A DNA stretch of 64,000 nt from Microbacterium gallinarum (GCF_014837165.1 NZ_JACSPM010000003.1:186001-250000), one strand, 5' to 3'. Positions 9,571-18,089 are shown, counted from the stretch's first letter. Program-made: numbers and translations. The notes: generated by a model from the letters alone, not told the origin.

Positions 9571-9718
9571 CCATCCACCCGCTACCCGCCCCTGTGCTGT
9601 GCGAAGAGGGACCGGCCGGCGTGCAGGCGGGCGCGGGGTCCCCGCGAAAGGGTGGTCAGTGTTCGTGACGGTCGAACGACGGCTCGAGCGGGCGTGGCGC
9701 GAACCGTTCCGGTCGGTC

Positions 9719-9976
9719 CTACTCGGCCCGTCGGCGGGTACGCGCCAGAGCTCGCAATCGGCCTTCGAAGTAGGCGACGGCTGCGATCGCGTTCACGTGG
9801 TTGTGAGTGATTCGCTGACCCTCGATCGGGAGGGCGTATGTGGGATCTTCGTAGGTGGCAGCGATTCGCTGGATCGCGTGGAGGTCCTTCTCTGACATCG
9901 TGAGGGCGCGTTCGGCGAGGGTGTCCTCTCCGTAATCCCAGAGGCTTGCCGAGGTCTGGCTAATGGAGAAGTGCAC
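9719..9976 (-). CDS. Small protein of unknown function, possibly a truncated remnant
   Basis: The 85-residue frame (GTG start, MHFSISQTS) has ordinary protein composition: a mixed helical region TMSEKDLHAIQRIAATYED and an Arg-rich tail. No family is recognised. No Shine-Dalgarno or TAnnnT element precedes the GTG. The frame stays open upstream for about 53 more codons, to the stop of the tetR gene, without any ATG, GTG or TTG, and that stretch (GPAGFGKGRKRFKV) also looks protein-like. The gene may therefore be a 5'-truncated relic left by a rearrangement. Confidence 0.35.
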   Translation of the reverse strand: MHFSISQTSASLWDYGEDTLAERALTMSEKDLHAIQRIAATYEDPTYALPIEGQRITHNHVNAIAAVAYFEGRLRALARTRRRAE

Positions 9977-10135
9977 TTTGAAGCGCTTGCGTCCCTTCCC
10001 GAACCCCGCAGGTCCACGAAGCGACAGAACGCCCCCTGGTGGGACGTTCGTCCTTTTGTCGTGCGTGGAGCGATTCGAACTCCCAGATAGGTCCCTGCGG
10101 CAGAGGCACCGCGCAGCCGTCTGCGCTTCTACCTC

Positions 10136-10792
10136 TCACGCGAGGGCGAGGCTGCCGTCCAGATAGGCGGTGAGGATGCGTCTGAGCCGCGGCTCGAACT
10201 CGATGAGCGCGTGCCCGAGCCGGGGATCGTCGCGATACAGGGCCGCGATCTCCGGGGGCGGCGTCGAAATCTGCCAGAATGTGCCGGCAACCGAGACGGC
10301 GACGGCCACGAGGTCGCGGGCTGCGTCGTCGCTCAAGCCGGGGAGCGCTCTGCGTGCCGCCGCCGAGATCACGCCCAGATGCTCGCCGCTGGTGAGCTTG
10401 TACGTGCGCACGGCCTCCACGGAGACGTTGCGCTCGAGGTTCATCGGGGTCTGCGCGAAGAGGTCGCACAAGAGACCCCGCGCTCCCAACGTGGTCGCGA
10501 ATGCGTCCGCGACTTCGGACGGGCGGGATGCGCCGGAAAGCCGCTCGCAGAGAACCGGCGTCCATTCCCGCCACCCGTCGGCCGTGAGCCGTAGGAAGAT
10601 CTCCTCCCTCGTCTCGAAGTAGCGGAGCAGGGCCGACTTGTGCATCCCGACCTCCTCAGCGATATCGGTCAACGTGATCGCGCGGATGCTCCGTTCGGCG
10701 GCCAGCGTGCGGGCGGCGTCCAGGATCGCCCGCTCGCGCACCGCCTTCGCCTCGGAGGAGCGCGCGCGCTGGAACGATGCGGATTCATGCAT
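10136..10792 (-). CDS. TetR family transcriptional regulator
   Basis: The 218-residue protein has an N-terminal TetR helix-turn-helix: ILDAARTLAAERSIRAITLTD then IAEEVGMHKSALLRYFETREEIF. The C-terminal ligand-binding half (ARGLLCDLFAQTP, SEHLGVISAAARRALPG) is of the TetR_C type found near SDR genes. The ATG at 10792 (MHESASF) is chosen over one 39 bases upstream because it has a TACGCT hexamer six bases before it. It is divergent from the SDR-CMD pair, which it probably represses; the effector is unknown. Confidence 0.88.
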   Translation of the reverse strand: MHESASFQRARSSEAKAVRERAILDAARTLAAERSIRAITLTDIAEEVGMHKSALLRYFETREEIFLRLTADGWREWTPVLCERLSGASRPSEVADAFATTLGARGLLCDLFAQTPMNLERNVSVEAVRTYKLTSGEHLGVISAAARRALPGLSDDAARDLVAVAVSVAGTFWQISTPPPEIAALYRDDPRLGHALIEFEPRLRRILTAYLDGSLALA

Positions 10793-10798
10793 GACAAC

Positions 10799-10804
10799 AG
10801 CGTA
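10799..10804 (-). promoter_or_regulatory. -10 element (TACGCT) of tetR gene
   Basis: On the minus strand TACGCT is followed by six bases and the ATG at 10792, consistent with a leaderless tetR message. Confidence 0.4.
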
Positions 10805-10815
10805 GCGCAACAGGG

Positions 10816-10833
10816 TTGCACTATTTAGCACAA
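10816..10833. promoter_or_regulatory. Candidate TetR operator
   Basis: TTGCACTATTTAGCACAA is an imperfect dyad (outer TTG/CAA and inner CTA/TAG matched) in the short region between the divergent tetR and SDR genes, where an autoregulated TetR would be expected to bind. It is AT-rich against the GC-rich background. This is a structural guess only. Confidence 0.3.
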
Positions 10834-10851
10834 TGGTGTTTCATTAACCCC

Positions 10852-11715
10852 ATGAATCAGACATGGTTTGTCACCGGCTCCTCGCGGGGCTTCGGTCGTG
10901 CTCTCGTTCTCGCGGCACTGCGTGCGGGCGATCGCGTCGTCGCCACCGCACGCCGGCCCGAGCAACTCGATGACGTGGTTGCCGAGTTCGGCGACAGCAT
11001 CCTCCCGCTGGCGCTCGACGTCACCGATCCGCGCCGTGTCGCGGTCGCCCTGCACGAGGCGCGCGAGCGCTTCGGGCGCATCGACGTCATTGTGAACAAC
11101 GCCGGATACGCCAATGTGGCGCCGATCGAGACGGCATCGGAGGGCGATTTCCGGCAGCAGTTCGAGACGAACTTCTGGGGCGTCTACCACGTGTCCCGAG
11201 CGGCGATCCCCATGCTTCGCGAACAGGGGAGCGGCCTCATCGTCCAGTTCTCCTCCGTGGGCGGACGCGTCGGCGGCACGCCGGGTCTCGGCTCCTACCA
11301 GGCCGCGAAGTTCGCGATCGACGGCTTCAGTCGCTCGCTCCGTGCCGAGATCGCACCGTTCGGCACGAAGGTCCTCGTCGTCGAGCCCAGCGGTTTCCGC
11401 ACGGACTGGGCGGGGTCGTCGATGGAGGTCCACGATGTGCCGGAAGAGTACGCGAGCACCGTCGGTGCGGCCGGCGGCATGCTGCGGCCCCTCGCGAGCG
11501 ACGCCCCGGGTGATCCGGCACGTGTGGCCGAGATCCTGGTCGCCCTGGCGAAACAGTCTGAGATCCCGGAGAACCTGCCTGTCGGCGTGAACGCGACCGA
11601 GATGAGCGTCGCCCTTGAACGGAATCTCTTGGCCTCGGATCTCCGGTGGGCTGCCGTCAGCCGCTCCGCCGACATCGGCGAACCTTTCCCCGCCCCCTTC
11701 CCCGTCACCGCTTGA
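10852..11715 (+). CDS. Short-chain dehydrogenase/reductase (SDR), classical type
   Basis: The 287-residue protein has the NAD(P)-binding glycine motif TGSSRGFG (residues 7-14), NNAGYAN (about 83-89), the Ser of QFSSVGGR and the catalytic YQAAK (about 149-153). Basic residues after the second strand (ATARRPEQL) favour NADPH. The substrate cannot be read from the sequence. The ATG at 10852 (MNQTWF) starts just before the Rossmann fold; an upstream ATG would place the operator inside the gene. It is divergent from tetR and is followed after 47 bases by a carboxymuconolactone-decarboxylase-like gene, so an inducible small-molecule oxidation unit is likely. Confidence 0.9.
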   Translation: MNQTWFVTGSSRGFGRALVLAALRAGDRVVATARRPEQLDDVVAEFGDSILPLALDVTDPRRVAVALHEARERFGRIDVIVNNAGYANVAPIETASEGDFRQQFETNFWGVYHVSRAAIPMLREQGSGLIVQFSSVGGRVGGTPGLGSYQAAKFAIDGFSRSLRAEIAPFGTKVLVVEPSGFRTDWAGSSMEVHDVPEEYASTVGAAGGMLRPLASDAPGDPARVAEILVALAKQSEIPENLPVGVNATEMSVALERNLLASDLRWAAVSRSADIGEPFPAPFPVTA

Positions 11716-11762
11716 CCCGCGGCGCGCCGGCTCACTTCCCACTCAGACGCAAGGAGATCGCA

Positions 11763-12155
11763 ATGCCCGAATCCACTGACCGCGAGTACGCGACGGCGCT
11801 CGATGAGGCCGAAAAGCTCCTGGGCTTCCGCCTCGAGCGCTTCCTCGGGACCGCACCGACGGAGCCGGAGAACGCCGAGGACTTCAAGCGGATCGCCACC
11901 ATCCAGGCGTTCGGCGATGCCTGGCCGCGCACCGAGCGCCTCGATACCCGCACGCGCGCGCTCGTCTCCGTGACCATCGCGGCGTCTCTCGGCGTGCTCG
12001 AGCCACTCCGCGGGCAGCTGCGCATCGCCCTCAACAGCGGAGCCACCAAGGAGGAGCTCGTCGAGGTCTTCATTCAGATCGCTGCCTACGCCGGCGTCGC
12101 GCGCGCGTTCGAGGGCTACGGCATCGCGGCCCAGGTCTTCGCAGAGCACGCCTGA
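11763..12155 (+). CDS. Carboxymuconolactone decarboxylase (CMD) family protein
   Basis: The 130-residue single-domain protein has the CMD helix pattern TRALVSVTIAASLGVLEPLR then ALNSGATKEELVEVFIQIAA. It has the PcaC-like pattern and lacks the CxxC of the AhpD peroxidase branch, so it is more likely a decarboxylase or lactone-acting protein than a redox enzyme. A strong Shine-Dalgarno (AAGGAG) lies six bases before the ATG. It sits in an apparent operon behind the SDR gene under TetR control. The true substrate is unknown; beta-ketoadipate pathway neighbours are absent. Confidence 0.85.
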   Translation: MPESTDREYATALDEAEKLLGFRLERFLGTAPTEPENAEDFKRIATIQAFGDAWPRTERLDTRTRALVSVTIAASLGVLEPLRGQLRIALNSGATKEELVEVFIQIAAYAGVARAFEGYGIAAQVFAEHA

Positions 12156-12201
12156 GCGCACTCGTGGTCCGGCGCCGAAGCAACCACCTCGACGACTGTC
12201 C

Positions 12202-12708
12202 TCAGTAGACGTTGGATTCGCCCTCTGGGTAGACCATCACGCCCACTTCCTGAAGCGTCTTACTCAAGCGCGCACGCTCCCGGCCCGTCTCATAGGCGTC
12301 GATGAATACGACGTTGGGTGCGTCTGCGGAGGTGAGGTGGTTCCTGGCTGCGTGGAGGGCGGCGACCGCGCTGTCGGGGAGCAGGTACGCCTCCACCGAT
12401 TCGGTGGGGCTTGTCATCCGCAGTGCGGCGCCGCGCGCGTTGAACGAGTCGGGACTTTGACACGATGACCCGACCATCCAGTCATTCGCCGACACGTCAA
12501 TGCTGCTGATCACGCACAGCTCGCCTGAAGCGCTGAACGCCGTGAATATCGCCGCATTCCCTGTGGTGCCGACAAGTCGCAGCGTTCCCGAGTCAATGTC
12601 GTCGTCGTCGCACTCACACGTCACCGCTGCAAGAACCGGCGTCGACTCATCGGGTACCTGCTCCAAGAACAACCAGACGACCGTCTGTCGATCAGCAGGC
12701 CCGACCAT
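12202..12708 (-). CDS. Protein of unknown function, possibly a lipoprotein lacking its signal peptide
   Basis: The 168-residue frame has no recognised domain. It contains acidic stretches (CECDDDDIDSG), AAIFTAFSASGELC and a C-terminal helical region (DAYETGRERARLSKTLQEVG). Upstream of the ATG the frame stays open for 29 codons without a start codon and reads RCAASATTDQPTEPSS. This resembles the mature beginning of a lipoprotein (Cys plus Thr/Pro/Ser linker) whose signal peptide is gone. The adjacent kinase promoter begins where that signal would have been. It could be a truncated gene or use the internal ATG. Confidence 0.5.
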   Translation of the reverse strand: MVGPADRQTVVWLFLEQVPDESTPVLAAVTCECDDDDIDSGTLRLVGTTGNAAIFTAFSASGELCVISSIDVSANDWMVGSSCQSPDSFNARGAALRMTSPTESVEAYLLPDSAVAALHAARNHLTSADAPNVVFIDAYETGRERARLSKTLQEVGVMVYPEGESNVY

Positions 12709-12796
12709 CGAACTCGGTTCAGTCGGTTGGTCGGTCGTAGCCGAAGCGGCGCACCGGACGCGCCAAAGGGCGCCCGGCCGACTCCGGTGCCTGATC

Positions 12797-12802
12797 TAGA
12801 TT
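12797..12802 (+). promoter_or_regulatory. -10 element (TAGATT) of kinase gene
   Basis: TAGATT ends six bases before the ATG at 12809, which supports this ATG over the GTG three bases upstream and a leaderless message. Confidence 0.45.
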
Positions 12803-12808
12803 TGCGTG

Positions 12809-13732
12809 ATGAACCTCTCGCACCTGGGCGCGCCGATCCGGCCGATCACCCGCGTGGAAGGCGGGTTCGCGAACCGTCTGTACCGGCTCGATACGGAGGA
12901 AGGATCGTTTGCGGTCAAGGAGATGAATGTCCTAGACCGCCGGTGGACGTACCACTTCGATGACGTGTTGAGGCTCGAGCGCGCGGCGTTCGCTGCGGGT
13001 ATCCCCATGCCGGAGCCGATTTCAGCCAGCGAACACACTCTCGTGCACCGGTGGGTCGACGGCGAGAAGGTGCCCGAAGCGCCGGTGTCACCGTCTTATG
13101 CGTTCGAGATCGGCGAGATCCTCGCGCGCATTCATGCGCTCGGCATCGAGTGGACCCACCCCCCGATCAAGGCTCAAGTGTCCCGCGACTGGCCCCAACT
13201 CGCGGCACGAGCATCGGAGACCGGACAACCGTGGGCAGACGAGCTCGCCTCCCATACCGAGTCCCTCCTCGCGATCGCCGAATTCGTCGACACCTGCCAC
13301 CTGCCGGGTCCCCTAGTGTTGACCCACAGAGACATCCAGCCCTGGAATTTGCTTTCTCGAGACGGTCGGCCTGTGGTGCTCGACTGGGAACTATCGGGGA
13401 TGCTGGACCTGTCGGGTGAACTCGGCTCGACTGCGCTGAGTCTTGCCAAGGGACCCGGCTTGGACGACGTCAAGCCCGCCGTCTTCCGCTCGGTCCTCGA
13501 CGGCTACGTCGCCAACGGCGGAACGCTACCGCCGACGGGGTCCAGCTGGTTCGCCTTCTCGATCAGCGGCTGGCTTGAGCACACCCGGTGGAACGTCGTC
13601 CGCTGCCTCGCCGGCACCGAGGCGACCACCGGACCCGGCCTAGCACTATCGCACGAAGCCGTCTGGAACGGGGTACGCGGCCTCCCCGACATCTACCGTC
13701 GACTCCCGGACCTCGAGACACTCCTTCCGTAG
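12809..13732 (+). CDS. Aminoglycoside phosphotransferase (APH)-fold kinase
   Basis: The 307-residue protein belongs to the APH/choline-kinase fold family. The N-lobe has GGFANRLYRL and FAVKEM (phosphate-binding Lys). The catalytic loop is LTHRDIQPWNLL (about residues 169-180) with the Asp base, followed by VLDWE, the metal-binding motif. Such proteins phosphorylate small molecules; many are not resistance enzymes, and nothing here identifies an antibiotic substrate. It is monocistronic, in the variable segment between leuS and comEA, divergent from the possibly truncated lipoprotein gene. Confidence 0.85.
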   Translation: MNLSHLGAPIRPITRVEGGFANRLYRLDTEEGSFAVKEMNVLDRRWTYHFDDVLRLERAAFAAGIPMPEPISASEHTLVHRWVDGEKVPEAPVSPSYAFEIGEILARIHALGIEWTHPPIKAQVSRDWPQLAARASETGQPWADELASHTESLLAIAEFVDTCHLPGPLVLTHRDIQPWNLLSRDGRPVVLDWELSGMLDLSGELGSTALSLAKGPGLDDVKPAVFRSVLDGYVANGGTLPPTGSSWFAFSISGWLEHTRWNVVRCLAGTEATTGPGLALSHEAVWNGVRGLPDIYRRLPDLETLLP

Positions 13733-14041
13733 AGGAGACGAAGTACTGACAGCGAGCGCACCGGTCGCATCCAACTCTGAGCGACCCGCTACTCGTCGAC
13801 TCCGGCGGAAGTAGCGGGCGGCCCTAGAACAGCGCGCGCGACGGCCGATCAGCGCTCGGCCGGCGTCGGTTCATCTTCAGGTGGGCGATCGCGACCACGC
13901 AGCTGCGCTGGTGAGCGGAGGAGCTGAGCGCGGGCCGCGGCCCCCGCCATCGGCTCCTCCACGGCAGGCCCGGGCCGCGACGCGTCCCCAGCTGCCACGC
14001 GGGGGAGGCGCCGCTGAGCGGTGCGCTCCTAGCGTGGGCGG
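13733..14041. other. Non-coding stretch before comEA, right edge of variable segment
   Basis: No convincing gene is present in these 309 bases. A hairpin CGGCCGA (13842-13848) / TCGGCCG (13856-13862) could terminate the kinase transcript. The comEA promoter lies at the right end. Confidence 0.5.
14030..14035 (+). promoter_or_regulatory. -10 element (TAGCGT) of comEA
   Basis: TAGCGT ends six bases before the GTG start at 14042, supporting that start and a leaderless comEA-comEC message. Confidence 0.45.
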
Positions 14042-14641
14042 GTGACCGCCTCCGAACACCCGTCCCCGGCGTCGCCGAGACGGCGACTCGGGCTGGGCGC
14101 GGCCGTCGTGCTGGTCATCGCGGCTCTTGCCGTGACGGTGGCGATCGGCGTCCTGCGCGGCGCGTCAGCGCCCGTCGAGCAGGTCGTCATCGATGAACGC
14201 GGATCGGATGCCGCGACCCCGGCCTCGCAGTATGTGCACGTGTCGGGCGCGGTCACGGCTCCCGGGCTCTACGTGCTCGCTGCGGGCGCGCGCGTCGTGG
14301 ATGCGGTGGCCGCGGCCGGCGGATTCGCGGCTGATGCCGACCAGAGCGCGGTGAACCTCGCCCGGCCGGTTGCCGACGGGGAGCACCTGCATGTCCCCGC
14401 GCTGGGGGAGACCCCCGACGCCGGCGGCCCCGCGGCGCAGGCGGGCGACGGGCGGGTCAACCTCAACACGGCCGATGTCGCGGCGCTCGACACGCTTCCG
14501 CGTATCGGCGAGGCCATGGCGCAGCGCATCATCGACTGGCGGGAGCAGAACGGGCGCTTCACGTCCGTCGAGGATCTGCTCGCCGTGCCCGGCATCGGCG
14601 ACAAGATGCTCGAGGCGCTGCGCGATCTCGTGGTGGTCTGA
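14042..14641 (+). CDS. comEA: ComEA family DNA-binding protein
   Basis: The 199-residue membrane-anchored protein has an N-terminal transmembrane segment (LGAAVVLVIAALAVTVAIGVL), an SLBB domain (VHVSGAVTAPGLYVLA, about residues 64-110), a linker, and a C-terminal helix-hairpin-helix pair (VNLNTADVAALDTLPRIGEA to VPGIGDKMLEALRDL). It binds double-stranded DNA outside the membrane and hands it to ComEC. The start is GTG, supported by the -10 spacing. The stop is one base before the comEC start, so the two are co-translated. Natural competence itself is not shown in most of this family. Confidence 0.93.
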   Translation: MTASEHPSPASPRRRLGLGAAVVLVIAALAVTVAIGVLRGASAPVEQVVIDERGSDAATPASQYVHVSGAVTAPGLYVLAAGARVVDAVAAAGGFAADADQSAVNLARPVADGEHLHVPALGETPDAGGPAAQAGDGRVNLNTADVAALDTLPRIGEAMAQRIIDWREQNGRFTSVEDLLAVPGIGDKMLEALRDLVVV

Positions 14642-14642
14642 C

Positions 14643-16979
14643 GTGCCGCTGCGGCTGACGCTCCGGCTCGTCCCGGTAGCCGCGGCGGCCTGGGTCGCGG
14701 CATCCGTCTGCGTGATCCTTCCTGTGGCGGCCGGAGGCGTGGCCATCGCGTGCTGGGCAGCTGCGCTCGGCGTGATCGCATGGGGCGTCGTTCGGCGACC
14801 TGCCGACACGCGGCTCCGACAGACCGTCGTGGTCGCCGCCTTCGCACTCGCCCTGGCGGCAGCCGTCGCGTCGCACGTCGCGCTCGCGCAGCCCGCGCGG
14901 GCGGGCGTGACCGAGCTCGCCGTCGACGGCGGGCGTGCGATCGAGGTCCGCGCGACCGTCGTGGGAAAGATCGAGCGCCGGGTCGACGGCAGCCTCGCGT
15001 TCGACGCGCTGGCGACGCGGATCGCCGTCGGCGATGTCCCTCACACCGTGCGGGTCGATGTCGTCGTACGGGTCAGCCCGGACGACGTGCATCCGCACGC
15101 CCAACTCGACGTCGGCTCCGAAGTCGAGGTGCGGGGCACAGCGCACAGCGGCCGCCCGGGCGAACGAGCGGTGGTGGAGGTGAGCGGCACGCGCGGTGTC
15201 GAGGTGATCGGCCCACCGCCGCAGACGTTAGCTGTGACGGCCGCGCTCCGTCGGGGGCTGGTGGCGGCGGTCGCCGACCTGCCAGGCGATGGGGCGGGGC
15301 TCGTCCCCGGACTGGCGGTCGGCGATACGTCGATCGTCTCGGCCGAGCTCGACACGGCCATGAAGGAGTCCTCCCTGTCGCACCTCACCGCGGTCTCGGG
15401 TGCGAACTGCGCGCTCGTCGTCGGTCTCGCGTTCTTCGGCGCAGCGGCCGCCGGTGCGGTCCGTGCCCTGCGCGTGGTCGCCGGACTCGCCGCACTTGCG
15501 GGCTTCGTCGTGCTCGTGACGCCCGAGCCGAGCGTCGTGCGCGCGGGCGTCATGGCGGCGATCGCCATGCTGGCGGTGCTGCTCGGGCGGCCGGGTGCGG
15601 GCATGTCGATCCTGTCGCTCGCGGTGGCGGTGCTGCTCGTCGCCGACCCGTGGCTGGCCGTCTCGCTCGGATTCGCGCTCTCCGCCGCAGCCACCGGCTC
15701 GCTGCTGCTGTTCGCGCGGCCGCTTGCCCGCGGCCTGGAACGGGCGCTGCCGCGTGCACTGGCCTTGGCCATCGCCGTGCCGCTGGCGGCGCAGCTCGCG
15801 TGCGGCCCGCTGCTGGTGCTGATCGCGCCGCAGGTGCCCCTCTACGGCGTCGTCGCGAACCTGCTGGCGGCGCCGGCCGCCCCCGTCGCCACCATCGTGG
15901 GGCTCGCCGCCTGCCTGACGGCGCCGGTGCCGTGGCTGCAGGACGGTCTCGCCGCCCTCGCGTGGGTGCCGGCTGCGTGGATCGCCGGTACGGCGACGAC
16001 GTTCAGCGACCTGCCGGGCAACCTGCTCCCGTGGATCGACGGCGTGCACGGTGCGGTCGCCCTGGCGGCTGTGGGGCTCGCTGCAGGCGTCGTGATCGCG
16101 GTGCGGCGCTCCACCCGCCGCGCGCGAGTCACCGTCGCTCTGGCGGCCGTCGTCTTATCGATTGTGACCGGCGTCGTCGCCGGCTCCGGACTGCTCACGT
16201 CGGTGGGTGGCCGGTGGACCCTGCCGCAGGACTGGACGGTCCTGGCGTGCGCCGTCGGGCAGGGCGACGCGATCCTGCTGCGCTCGGGCGGCGCGGTGGC
16301 GCTGATCGACACCGGCCCCGCACCCGAGTCGCTCACAGCCTGCCTCGACCGCGCCGGGGTGGGGCGCGTCGACCTCCTCGTGCTGACGCACTTCGACCTC
16401 GATCACGCCGGCGGCGTCGACGCGGTGGCCGGGCGCGTCGGAACGGTGCTCCACGGCCCCACAGCGTCCGGCGACGACAGGCGCGTGCTGGAGGAGCTCG
16501 CGCAAGGGGGTGCGCAGCTGACCGCCGCACGCTCCGGGCTGAGCGGTACCTTCGGTGAGGCGCGGTGGCGCGTGCTGTGGCCGACCGCCCGGAGTCGCGC
16601 CTTCCCCTCGGGCAACGACGCCAGCATCGTGCTCGACGTGCGCGGGGGAGGGATCCCGACGATGCTGCTGCTGGGCGACCTCTCCGCGTCCCCGCAGCGC
16701 GCGCTCGAAGCATCCGGTGCACTCCAACCGGCCTATGCCGTCGTCAAGGTCGCTCACCACGGCAGCGCGGATCAGGATGTCGCGTTCTACGCCGCGGCGC
16801 AGCCAGGCCTCGCCCTCTTCACGGTCGGCGCGGGCAACGACTACGGTCATCCGCGCGCCGAGATCCTCGATGCGCTCACGGGGCTCGGCGCTCGGATCGC
16901 CCGCACGGATATCGACGGCATCGTCGCGATGTGGGGGAGTGGCGACGCCGTCTCGGTGTGGCGCGAACGCGGCGGCTGA
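14643..16979 (+). CDS. comEC: ComEC/Rec2 DNA uptake channel
   Basis: The 778-residue polytopic protein starts at GTG 14643, one base after the comEA stop. The order is an N-terminal membrane segment, an OB-like external domain, the Competence domain with about ten helices (SHLTAVSGANCALVVG is the family signature near 245), and a C-terminal metallo-beta-lactamase domain with THFDLDHAGG (about 581-590) and VKVAHHGSADQD. ComEC forms the channel that brings single-stranded DNA into the cell, and its MBL domain is proposed to degrade the other strand. All parts are intact. Confidence 0.94.
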   Translation: MPLRLTLRLVPVAAAAWVAASVCVILPVAAGGVAIACWAAALGVIAWGVVRRPADTRLRQTVVVAAFALALAAAVASHVALAQPARAGVTELAVDGGRAIEVRATVVGKIERRVDGSLAFDALATRIAVGDVPHTVRVDVVVRVSPDDVHPHAQLDVGSEVEVRGTAHSGRPGERAVVEVSGTRGVEVIGPPPQTLAVTAALRRGLVAAVADLPGDGAGLVPGLAVGDTSIVSAELDTAMKESSLSHLTAVSGANCALVVGLAFFGAAAAGAVRALRVVAGLAALAGFVVLVTPEPSVVRAGVMAAIAMLAVLLGRPGAGMSILSLAVAVLLVADPWLAVSLGFALSAAATGSLLLFARPLARGLERALPRALALAIAVPLAAQLACGPLLVLIAPQVPLYGVVANLLAAPAAPVATIVGLAACLTAPVPWLQDGLAALAWVPAAWIAGTATTFSDLPGNLLPWIDGVHGAVALAAVGLAAGVVIAVRRSTRRARVTVALAAVVLSIVTGVVAGSGLLTSVGGRWTLPQDWTVLACAVGQGDAILLRSGGAVALIDTGPAPESLTACLDRAGVGRVDLLVLTHFDLDHAGGVDAVAGRVGTVLHGPTASGDDRRVLEELAQGGAQLTAARSGLSGTFGEARWRVLWPTARSRAFPSGNDASIVLDVRGGGIPTMLLLGDLSASPQRALEASGALQPAYAVVKVAHHGSADQDVAFYAAAQPGLALFTVGAGNDYGHPRAEILDALTGLGARIARTDIDGIVAMWGSGDAVSVWRERGG

Positions 16980-16994
16980 GTCGGGGGTGCTCGG

Positions 16995-17000
16995 TAGGCT
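16995..17000 (+). promoter_or_regulatory. -10 element (TAGGCT) of holA
   Basis: TAGGCT ends six bases before the ATG at 17007, in the 27-base gap after comEC. holA therefore probably has its own leaderless promoter. Confidence 0.45.
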
Positions 17001-17006
17001 GGAGAC

Positions 17007-18044
17007 ATGGCATCGACTGCGCGACGCGCCCCCTCGAAGGCAGCGCGCAGCGCGATCCCGCAGCTCTCATGGCGGGCACCCCAGCCGGCGCCCATCGTGC
17101 TCGTCTCCGGCCCCGAAGACGTCTGCGCCGAGCGGGCGATCGCCGGAGTCCGCGACTACCTCCGCGCCGAAGACCCGAGTCTCGAGGTCTCCGACCTGCG
17201 CGCCGACGACTACGCCGCCGGTTCGCTCCTTGGGGTGGCCTCGCCGTCGCTTTTCGGCGAGCCGCGTCTGGTGCGCGTGACAGGCGTCGAGAAGTGCTCC
17301 GACGCGTTCCTGGCCGAGGCGATCTCGTACCTCGCGGCGCCGCAGGACGGCGCGACGGTGGTGCTGCGGCACACCGGCGCGAGCGTGCGCGGCAAGAAGC
17401 TGCTCGACGCCATCCGCGCCGGCCACGGCGGCGGAGTCGAGGTCGCCTGCCCGGCCATCAAGCGCGACTCCGATCGCTTCGACTTCGCGGCGGGCGAGTT
17501 CCAGGCTGCGAAGAAGCGCATCGCGCCCCCCGCGCTCCGAGCGCTCGTGTCGGCGTTCGCCGACGACGTCACCGAGCTCGCCGCCGCGTGCCAGCAGCTC
17601 ATCGCCGACGTGCCCGGCGACATCACCGAGCAGGTCGTCGAGCGCTACTATGGCGGCCGCGTCGAGACCTCGGCGTTCACCGTCGCCGATACCGCGATCG
17701 CAGGTCGCTACGGTGACGCTCTGATCGCCCTCCGCCACGCTCTCGCCTCCGGGGCCGACCCCGTGCCGCTTGTCGCAGCCATCGCGATGAAGCTGCGCAC
17801 CATGGCCAGGGTCGCCGGCAGTCGTGAGCCCGCCGCCGCCCTCGCCGGCCGGCTCGGACTCAAGGACTGGCAGGTCGACCGCGCCCGTCGCGACCTCTCC
17901 GGCTGGAACGAGGCGTCGCTCGGCGGTGCCATCCAGGCCGCCGCGCGAGCCGACGCCGAGGTGAAAGGCGGCTCTCGCGATGCGGTGTTCGCGCTCGAGC
18001 GCCTCATCACGGTGATCGCGACGCGCGCGCCCTACGGCGCGTAA
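17007..18044 (+). CDS. holA: DNA polymerase III subunit delta
   Basis: The 345-residue clamp-loader subunit opens the beta sliding clamp. The N-terminal domain begins APIVLVSGPEDVCAERAI; RLVRVTGVEKCSDAF and AASPLVAAIAMKLRTMARV-like helical regions follow the DnaA-type AAA fold of HolA, which lacks a Walker A motif as expected. The gene order comEA-comEC-holA-rpsT is standard in actinobacteria and supports the call. It ends at a shared terminator facing rpsT. Confidence 0.92.
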   Translation: MASTARRAPSKAARSAIPQLSWRAPQPAPIVLVSGPEDVCAERAIAGVRDYLRAEDPSLEVSDLRADDYAAGSLLGVASPSLFGEPRLVRVTGVEKCSDAFLAEAISYLAAPQDGATVVLRHTGASVRGKKLLDAIRAGHGGGVEVACPAIKRDSDRFDFAAGEFQAAKKRIAPPALRALVSAFADDVTELAAACQQLIADVPGDITEQVVERYYGGRVETSAFTVADTAIAGRYGDALIALRHALASGADPVPLVAAIAMKLRTMARVAGSREPAAALAGRLGLKDWQVDRARRDLSGWNEASLGGAIQAAARADAEVKGGSRDAVFALERLITVIATRAPYGA

Positions 18045-18089
18045 GCCGCATCCCGACGCGTCAGCAACCGGGGCCGCCCCCTCAACGCC

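Noticed and set aside
10053-10135. tRNA-like 3' half on the minus strand (GAGTTCGAATC T-loop-like motif)
   Set aside because: The T-stem does not pair over five bases, no 5' acceptor partner for the possible 3' acceptor strand is found within tRNA distance, and no normal anticodon stem-loop can be folded.
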